Assembly: GCA_029884035.1 (NCBI GenBank)
Contig: JAOUIM010000071.1
Coordinates: forward strand, 1-11,816
Source: Aquincola sp.
GTDB lineage: Bacteria; Pseudomonadota; Gammaproteobacteria; Burkholderiales; Burkholderiaceae_C
DNA: 11,816 nucleotides
Direction of reading: 5' to 3'
Each line of letters begins with the position of its first letter. The stretch's first letter is position 1. The notes below the pieces were generated by a model. The model searched no databases and was not told the DNA's origin. It saw nothing but the letters and a program-made list of their open reading frames with translations. The position numbers and the translations under genes were made by a program. Shown in pieces: positions 7,123-11,816 of the stretch.

Positions 7123-8136
7123 GTGATCCCGCCCCTGCCCAGCCACTATCGCGCGATGGCGTTAACCCGGCGCGGGGATCCGGTCCTGCGCGCGATTGAC
7201 CTTGCGCTGGCGCCTCCCGGCCCGGGCGAGCTGCTGTTGCGCGTGGCCCGCTGCGGCGTCTGCCGCACCGACCTGCACCTGGTGGACGGCGAACTCAAGC
7301 TGTCGCAGTGGCCGCGGGTGCCCGGACACGAGGCCGTGGGCACCGTGGTGGCCGCCGGTGCGGGATGCCGGCGCTTCGCGCCGAGCGCACGCGTCGGCGT
7401 GCCCTGGTTGCACGCGACCTGCGGTGCCTGCGACTGGTGCCACCGCCAGCGCGAGAACCTGTGCGAGGACGCGCACTTCACCGGGTGGACTGTCGACGGC
7501 GGCTATGCGCAGTACCTGCGTGCACGCGAGCGATTCTGCTTCGCGCTGCCCGAGCGCTACAGCGACGACGAGGCAGCCCCGCTGTTGTGCGCCGGCCTGA
7601 TCGGCTGGCGTGCGCTCGCGATGGCGCCCGAGGCGCGCACGCTCGGGCTCTACGGCTTCGGCGCCGCGGGTCATCTGGTCGCCCAGGTGGCGCTGCAGCA
7701 GGGCCGAAGCGTCTACGCGTTCACGCGCCCCGGCGACGAGGCCGCGCAGGCGCATGCCCGCGAGCTCGGCGTGCACTGGGCGGGCGGCTCCGACGACAAG
7801 CCACCGTCACCGACCGACGGTGCGCTGCTGTTCGCCCCGGTCGGCGACCTGGTGCCGATCGCGCTCGCGCACAGCCAACCCGGCAGCACGATCGTCTGCG
7901 CCGGCATCCACATGAGCGACATTCCGCGCATGCCCTACGCCCTGCTGTGGCGCGAGCGGTGCGTGCGCTCGGTGGCGAACCTGACGCGCCGCGATGGCGA
8001 AGAGTTCTTCGCCTGGTCCGCCTCGCACCCGCTGGTCATCCGCACCGAGGTCTTCGCCCTGGCCGACGCGAACGAGGCGATTGCGCGCCTGCGCAGCGGC
8101 CAGGTCACCGGTGCGGCCGTGCTCGACTGCCGATGA
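7123..8136 (+). CDS. Zinc-dependent alcohol dehydrogenase family protein
   Basis: A 337-residue medium-chain dehydrogenase/reductase that should interconvert an alcohol and an aldehyde using a nicotinamide cofactor. Catalytic zinc site: Cys47 (GVCRTDLH), His69-Glu70 (PGHE) and Cys156. Structural zinc site: Cys100, Cys103, Cys106 and Cys114. Rossmann loop: GFGAAG (178-183). After the second strand the sequence is VYAFTRPGDE, with no acidic residue where NAD-preferring enzymes hold the ribose and with an Arg instead, so NADP(H) is likely by inference. The pattern resembles the AdhA/propanol-preferring group; the substrate is unknown. The GTG at 7123 follows an in-frame TAG (7111-7113). ATG at 7156 (residue 12) would align better with the MKAM-type start of many family members, so the first 11 residues are uncertain. 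It is divergent from the adenylate-forming ligase and converges on the beta-helix protein gene. Confidence 0.94.
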   Translation: MIPPLPSHYRAMALTRRGDPVLRAIDLALAPPGPGELLLRVARCGVCRTDLHLVDGELKLSQWPRVPGHEAVGTVVAAGAGCRRFAPSARVGVPWLHATCGACDWCHRQRENLCEDAHFTGWTVDGGYAQYLRARERFCFALPERYSDDEAAPLLCAGLIGWRALAMAPEARTLGLYGFGAAGHLVAQVALQQGRSVYAFTRPGDEAAQAHARELGVHWAGGSDDKPPSPTDGALLFAPVGDLVPIALAHSQPGSTIVCAGIHMSDIPRMPYALLWRERCVRSVANLTRRDGEEFFAWSASHPLVIRTEVFALADANEAIARLRSGQVTGAAVLDCR

Positions 8137-8140
8137 GCCT

Positions 8141-8160
8141 GCGTGCCGGGGCCGGCACGC
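8141..8160. terminator. Perfect 9-bp hairpin filling a convergent gap
   Basis: GCGTGCCGG (8141-8149) and CCGGCACGC (8152-8160) are perfect inverted arms around GG. In RNA the loop would open to about four bases (stem of eight). The element fills nearly all of the 24 nt between the alcohol dehydrogenase stop (8134-8136) and the stop of the minus-strand gene (8161-8163). There is no T-tract on either side. It is the strongest candidate bidirectional terminator in the window. Confidence 0.55.
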
Positions 8161-9306
8161 TCACGCCGGCTGCGCGGGGGCCGTCTTCGACGGCACCAGC
8201 AGCTGGGCGATCGAGCCGATGCCCGCGATGACCGCGAGCAAGGCGACGAATCCGCCCACGAACGGCACGCTGCCCAGCAGCGCGAGCACGAACACCGCAG
8301 CGACCGCGCTGCCGATGTGCCAGGCCTTGCGATCGAGCCCGTCGGCACGCCATCGCACGAGGCCCCATTGCCCGAGCGCGATCCCGCTCGCGGCATAGCC
8401 CACGATCAGCAACGCACCGTACAGCAGGATGGCGAGCAGCGCGATCGGAATGCCGACGATGCTGATCAGCAGGATCAGCACCGCCGCCGGGATGCAGACC
8501 AGGGCGATGAACCCCCACAGCAGGCTCCACCCGAATCGCGCGCGCCAGACCTCGCCGGCGCGGCGGAACAACCCAGGCATCGCCGCCACCAGCGCGGCGG
8601 CCAACGCCATCAGCCCCAGGGTCCAGAACCAGCCCGGGCCGACCCAGCGCGAGCGCTCCCGGCGCCCTTCACGCGAGCCGATGCCACCGGGCGCCGATGC
8701 CGAGCGTCCCGGCAGCGCGAGCCGCTGCACGCCGCCGGCGACCTGCGCCGCAGGGTCCAGCACGATCTCGTCGCCGCTGCGGTAGCGCAGCGCACCGCCG
8801 ATGCGCGCATTCGGCCCGAGCCGCAGCGACCCGGCATTCGATTCGACGTCGCCGTCGACCGGACCATCGATCGTCACGCGCCCGCCGTTCGCACTGACCG
8901 CACCCTTGACCGCGCCGCGCAGCGACACCTGCCCTCCGGCGACCGTGACGTTCCCAGTCACCACCGCCTTGGGTCCGAGGTCGATCTGCCCGCCGGCCGC
9001 CCGGACGTTGCGGCCGACCGCGGCGTCGATCACGACGCGGCCGCCCGCCGCGTACACGTTCTGCCCCACGGGCGCCGCGATGCGCAGGTGGCCTCCCGCC
9101 GCGACCGCGTCGCCCTTGACCTCGGCATCGAGATCGATGTTGCCCCCTGCGGTGATCAGGTCGCCCGCCACCGGCCGATCGACGCGCACCGCACCGCCGA
9201 ACACGAAATGATCGGATCCCATGTCGCGTGTGCTGACATCGTCATCGGCCTGAACCGATACTGCGACGCCCAGCAGCACGACAGCCATCCATCCACCCAG
9301 CTTCAT
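8161..9306 (-). CDS. Exported bactofilin-like beta-helix protein with C-terminal membrane domain
   Basis: A 381-residue protein related to polymer-forming cytoskeletal (bactofilin-type) proteins. Residues 1-20 are a signal peptide (MKLGGWMAVVLLGVAVSVQA, then DDD). Residues about 36-175 are a right-handed beta-helix-type repeat: FGG/AGG/NGG turns at 36, 53, 70, 87, 104, 123 and 140, with a degenerate one near 157, i.e. a 17-residue period with one 19-residue step. After a Gly/Arg-rich linker (about 198-222) come roughly four or five hydrophobic helices (226-248, 261-283, 284-313, 330-346, 347-370). The repeat should lie outside the cytoplasm, unlike classical bactofilins, which are cytoplasmic. 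A longer frame extends upstream to 9546, but the ATG at 9304-9306 is preferred because GAGGAG lies just upstream and a signal peptide follows. It may be an envelope scaffold; function unknown. It is divergent from an ABC exporter (145 nt). Confidence 0.9.
   Translation of the reverse strand: MKLGGWMAVVLLGVAVSVQADDDVSTRDMGSDHFVFGGAVRVDRPVAGDLITAGGNIDLDAEVKGDAVAAGGHLRIAAPVGQNVYAAGGRVVIDAAVGRNVRAAGGQIDLGPKAVVTGNVTVAGGQVSLRGAVKGAVSANGGRVTIDGPVDGDVESNAGSLRLGPNARIGGALRYRSGDEIVLDPAAQVAGGVQRLALPGRSASAPGGIGSREGRRERSRWVGPGWFWTLGLMALAAALVAAMPGLFRRAGEVWRARFGWSLLWGFIALVCIPAAVLILLISIVGIPIALLAILLYGALLIVGYAASGIALGQWGLVRWRADGLDRKAWHIGSAVAAVFVLALLGSVPFVGGFVALLAVIAGIGSIAQLLVPSKTAPAQPA
8827..9201 (-). repeat. 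Protein-level 17-residue tandem repeat (about 51 nt period)
   Basis: This stretch encodes residues 36-160 of the beta-helix protein. Each unit reads roughly xGGxVxIxAxVxGxVxA, and the Gly-Gly turn recurs every 17 residues in seven clear copies and one degenerate copy; one unit is 19 residues. At DNA level the copies are divergent, so this is an old structural repeat rather than a recent tandem duplication. Confidence 0.8.
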
Positions 9307-9417
9307 CGCAGCTCCTCGAGATTTGGCCCGCCTGCGAAGCTTGCCCTCGGAAGTCCTGGCCGGATTGAGTTGGATCAGCACCTGCCGAGCCGTCCGCTGC
9401 GGTTGACGGGGCGCAAC

Positions 9418-9443
9418 GCAGGCTCGCGATGCCTGCCTAGACT
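9418..9443 (+). promoter_or_regulatory. Dyad and -10-like box upstream of the ABC exporter
   Basis: GCAGGC-tcgcgat-GCCTGC (9418-9436) is a 6+6 nt perfect dyad. One base later comes TAGACT (9438-9443), a plausible -10. Transcription from it would begin near 9450, at or next to the ATG at 9452, implying a leaderless or nearly leaderless message. A dyad in the -35/-10 spacer is a usual place for a repressor site. TTGACG at 9403-9408 is too far upstream (29 nt) to be its -35. No ribosome binding site precedes the ATG. Confidence 0.4.
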
Positions 9444-9451
9444 CGATTTCC

Positions 9452-10216
9452 ATGCGTGAGGCGCCGGGGTTCGGTAATGCGGTGCGATCTGTTCCATCGC
9501 CCGATGGCACTCGCGAGCCGGTGTTCGTCGCCCGCGGACTGTGCAAGACCTACGGTAGTGGTGACGTGCAGGTGCGCGCGCTGCGCGACGTCGATCTCGA
9601 GATTCTCCGCGGCGAATTCGTGGTTCTGCTCGGCGCCTCGGGCAGCGGCAAGTCCACCCTGCTGAACATCCTCGGCGGCCTGGACGTTCCCACCAGCGGC
9701 GAGGTGCGCTTCGCCGACCATGCACTCACCGGTGCCAGCGAGGCCGAACTCACGACCTACCGGCGCGAGCATGTGGGCTTCGTGTTCCAGTTCTACAACC
9801 TGATCCCCAGCCTCACGGTGCGCGAGAACCTGGCCCTGGTGACCGACATTGCGCACGACCCGATGCCGATCGACGAGGCGATCGGGCTGGTGGGCCTGAC
9901 GCCGCGTCGCGACCACTTCCCGGCACAGCTGTCCGGCGGCGAGCAGCAACGTGTCGCGATCGCGCGCGCAATCGTCAAGCGCCCAGAGGTGCTGCTGTGC
10001 GACGAGCCGACCGGCGCGCTCGATTACGAGACCGGCAAGCTGGTGCTCGAGGTCATCGCACGCATCAACGCCGAGCTCGGCACGACCGCGGTGGTGATCA
10101 CGCACAACGCAGCAATCGCCGGCATGGCCGATCGTGTCATCTATCTCGGCGACGGGCGCATCCAGAAGGTCCAGGCCAACCCCCACAAGATCACCCCCTC
10201 GGAGCTGAGCTGGTGA
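9452..10216 (+). CDS. ABC exporter ATPase (MacB/LolD-type)
   Basis: A 254-residue ATPase subunit that powers a partner FtsX-type permease from the cytoplasmic side. Walker A GASGSGKST (61-69), Q-loop VGFVFQFYNLIPSLTVREN (108-126), signature LSGGEQQRVAIARA (160-173), Walker B VLLCDE (180-185) with catalytic Glu185, D-loop GALD (188-191) and switch His218 (VITHN). The IPSLTVRENL segment and overall layout are typical of the MacB/LolD branch, which drives mechanotransmission or lipoprotein/efflux systems rather than import. The first 23 residues precede the usual start of the fold (VFVARGLCKTYGSGD); an in-frame GTG at residue 24 or 11 could be the real start, but the ATG at 9452 sits just after a likely promoter. 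The permease begins 10 nt downstream, so the two are almost surely co-transcribed and translated together. Confidence 0.95.
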   Translation: MREAPGFGNAVRSVPSPDGTREPVFVARGLCKTYGSGDVQVRALRDVDLEILRGEFVVLLGASGSGKSTLLNILGGLDVPTSGEVRFADHALTGASEAELTTYRREHVGFVFQFYNLIPSLTVRENLALVTDIAHDPMPIDEAIGLVGLTPRRDHFPAQLSGGEQQRVAIARAIVKRPEVLLCDEPTGALDYETGKLVLEVIARINAELGTTAVVITHNAAIAGMADRVIYLGDGRIQKVQANPHKITPSELSW

Positions 10217-10226
10217 CGGTCTCGCC

Positions 10227-11816
10227 ATGAAGGCCCTCGACCGCAAGCTGCTGCGCGACCTGCGCCTGATGTGGAGCCAGGCACTGACGATCGCGCTCGT
10301 GGTCGCCAGCGGCATCGGCGGCTTCATCACCACGCTGTCGGCGGTCGATTCACTGGCGCTGGCACGCGACCGGTTCTATGCCAGCGGGCGATTCGCCGAC
10401 GTCTTCGCCAGCGTCAAGCGCGCGCCCGTCGCACTGACCGAGACGCTGCGGGCCACACCCGGCGTGGCCGACGTGCAGACCGGCATCGAGCAGGTCGTGC
10501 GCATCGAGATCGACGGCGTGCCCGACCCGATGCTGGGCCAGCTGATCGGTATCGACCCACTGCTGCCCTCGCGGATGAATCGCGTCACGCTCAGGAGCGG
10601 CCGCGCGCTCGACGCGGCCCATCTGGCCGACAATGCCATTCCCGCACTGGTGTCACCCGCCTTCGCCGACAAGCGCGGCCTCGTGCCGGGCTCACGCGTT
10701 GGCGCACTGATCAACGGCAAGCGCCGCACACTGGTGATCTCGGGCATCGCCCTGTCGCCCGAGTTCATCTTCGCCGGCCTGATGGGCATGCCCGACCTGC
10801 GCGGCTTCGGCGTGTTCTGGGTGCCGCGCGACGCGCTCGCGGCGGCCTTCGACATGGATGGTGCGTTCAACCGTGTCGCCATCAAGCTCGCGCCTGGCGC
10901 CTCGGAACGCGCGGTGGCCGAGGCCCTGTCGGCGCAGCTGGCCCGCTATGGCGGGCGCGAGGCGCATGGCCGCGAGGACCAACCCTCACACGCGATGCTG
11001 GACAACGAGATCAAGGAGCAGCATGTGCTGGGCACCGTGCTGCCGTCGATCTTTCTCGGCGTCGCGGCCTTCCTGCTCAACGTGGTGGTGTCGCGCCTGG
11101 TGGCCACGCAACGCGAGCAGATCGCGGCGCTCAAGGCGCTGGGCTACCCGAACCGCACGATCGGCGCGCACTACCTCAAGCTGGTGCTGGTTATCGTGGC
11201 CGCGGGCATGGCGCTGGGCGTGCTGATCGGCGATCGCCTGGGCACGATGTTCACGGGGCTGTACGCGGAGTTCTTCTTCTTCCCCAGCTTCGAACACCGC
11301 ATCGAGCCCTGGCTGCTGTTCGTGAGCCTGGGCATCACTCTGGCGACAGCCGTGCTCGGCACGCTCAATGCGATCGTGGCCACGGTTCGCCTCGCCCCGG
11401 CCGAGGCGATGCGCCCGCCGGCACCCGGCCGCTACCGACGCACCCTGCTCGAGCGCCTCGGGCTGACCGGCATCGGACCCGCCTTGCGCATGATCCTGCG
11501 CAACATGGAGCGCCGCCCCTGGCGCACCGCGCTGTCCATCGGCGGCGTGGCCGCTTCGGTGGCCATCGTCGTGATGGGCAACTTCTTCCGCGATGCCATC
11601 GACTACATCGTCGACTCGCAGTTCAACGTGAGCATGCGCAGCGACGTCATCGTCTGGATGAGCGAGGCCGGCGACAATGCGGCCGGCCGCGAGATGGCCC
11701 GCCTGCCCGGAGTGACCGCGGTCGAATCGGGCCGCGACGTGGCGGTGCGATTCGTCAATGGCCACCTTAGCGAGCGTGGTTCGATCCGCGGCCACACGCG
11801 GCACGCCCAGCTCACG
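10227..11816 (+). CDS. FtsX/MacB-type ABC exporter permease, N-terminal part
   Basis: The frame runs 530 codons from ATG 10227 to the right edge without a stop, so the C-terminus is missing. It is the membrane partner of the preceding ATPase. Order: short cytoplasmic N-terminus (MKALDRKLLRDLRLMW), TM1 (about 17-40), a large periplasmic MacB-type core domain (about 41-265), then an FtsX domain with TM segments near 268-290, 317-335 and 361-386. RLVATQREQIAALKALGYPNRTI (290-312) is the coupling region that contacts the ATPase. A second copy of the plan begins with TM5 (434-453) and another periplasmic domain (SQFNVSMRSDVIVWMSEAG). Proteins with this doubled layout are usually about 780-850 residues, so roughly a third is probably missing. 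A periplasmic adaptor gene downstream is expected but not seen. The substrate is unknown. There is no strong ribosome site; translation is probably coupled to the ATPase. Confidence 0.95.
   Translation, partial: MKALDRKLLRDLRLMWSQALTIALVVASGIGGFITTLSAVDSLALARDRFYASGRFADVFASVKRAPVALTETLRATPGVADVQTGIEQVVRIEIDGVPDPMLGQLIGIDPLLPSRMNRVTLRSGRALDAAHLADNAIPALVSPAFADKRGLVPGSRVGALINGKRRTLVISGIALSPEFIFAGLMGMPDLRGFGVFWVPRDALAAAFDMDGAFNRVAIKLAPGASERAVAEALSAQLARYGGREAHGREDQPSHAMLDNEIKEQHVLGTVLPSIFLGVAAFLLNVVVSRLVATQREQIAALKALGYPNRTIGAHYLKLVLVIVAAGMALGVLIGDRLGTMFTGLYAEFFFFPSFEHRIEPWLLFVSLGITLATAVLGTLNAIVATVRLAPAEAMRPPAPGRYRRTLLERLGLTGIGPALRMILRNMERRPWRTALSIGGVAASVAIVVMGNFFRDAIDYIVDSQFNVSMRSDVIVWMSEAGDNAAGREMARLPGVTAVESGRDVAVRFVNGHLSERGSIRGHTRHAQLT

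Noticed and set aside
9403..9443. TTGACG (9403) plus TAGACT (9438) as a sigma-70 promoter.
   Set aside because: The 29-nt spacer is far beyond the usual 16-18 nt, so the TTGACG is not counted as its -35.
8143..9459. A 438-codon plus-strand frame opposite the beta-helix protein gene.
   Set aside because: It is antisense to a gene with signal peptide, repeats and membrane helices; the product is low-complexity Arg/His/Asp-rich, as expected of a GC-rich shadow frame.
9307..9546. Upstream extension of the beta-helix protein to a start at 9546.
   Set aside because: It would add 80 polar residues before a clear signal peptide, overlap the divergent ATPase gene, and ignore the good GAGGAG site at the ATG of 9306.
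9437..10333. A 298-codon minus-strand frame opposite the ABC ATPase.
   Set aside because: Antisense to Walker A, signature and Walker B motifs; its product matches no family I know.
10271..11770. A closed 499-codon frame on the plus strand overlapping the permease.
   Set aside because: Its product is Arg/Gly/His-rich with no domain, while the overlapping frame from 10227 gives a clean FtsX-type permease with membrane segments and a coupling motif.
1..11816. Mobile element, CRISPR array, phage or defence island.
   Set aside because: No transposase, integrase, direct-repeat array, tRNA or flanking repeat is visible. The host-attachment family name does not by itself indicate phage origin.

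Overview
The window is high-GC DNA with almost no non-coding space. Gene content and style point to a beta-proteobacterium, most likely Burkholderiales: a YfcG-type glutathione transferase, a host-attachment-family protein, an exported full-length M16A protease, frequent GTG/TTG starts and TAG-rich -10-like boxes. This placement is inference from protein families and base composition; there is no rRNA or other marker here. I found no tRNA, rRNA, CRISPR array, transposase, phage gene or origin.

Layout. (1) 1-497 (+): C-terminal end of an ACAD10/11-like acyl-CoA dehydrogenase. (2) 505-1245 (-): conserved-looking protein of unknown function. (3) 1284-1976 (+): YfcG-like glutathione-dependent disulfide reductase. 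(4) 6918 down to 1993 (-): three codirectional genes, namely a PaaK/CapK-like adenylate-forming ligase, a host-attachment-family protein and an exported pitrilysin-type zinc protease. (5) 7123-8136 (+): zinc alcohol dehydrogenase. (6) 8161-9306 (-): exported beta-helical, bactofilin-like protein with a C-terminal membrane domain. (7) 9452 to the right edge (+): ATPase and FtsX/MacB-type permease of an ABC exporter. The permease frame (10227 to beyond 11816) has no stop inside the window, so it is easily missed; a shorter frame at 10271-11770 is its shadow.

Genes are mostly single units alternating in direction. All three convergent junctions (497/505, 1976/1993, 8136/8161) carry a GC-rich hairpin over or between the stop codons, without a T-tract. 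The only three CTAG tetranucleotides I can find in the window all lie 14-33 nt upstream of a plus-strand start codon and fit -10 boxes; two are so close to the start that leaderless transcripts are likely. Dyads next to two of these promoters are candidate operators.

I do not see a clear new multi-gene system. The parts most worth following up are the exported beta-helix membrane protein divergent from the ABC exporter, the ligase/alcohol dehydrogenase divergent pair with a 14-nt perfect palindrome between them, and the recurring stop-codon hairpins.
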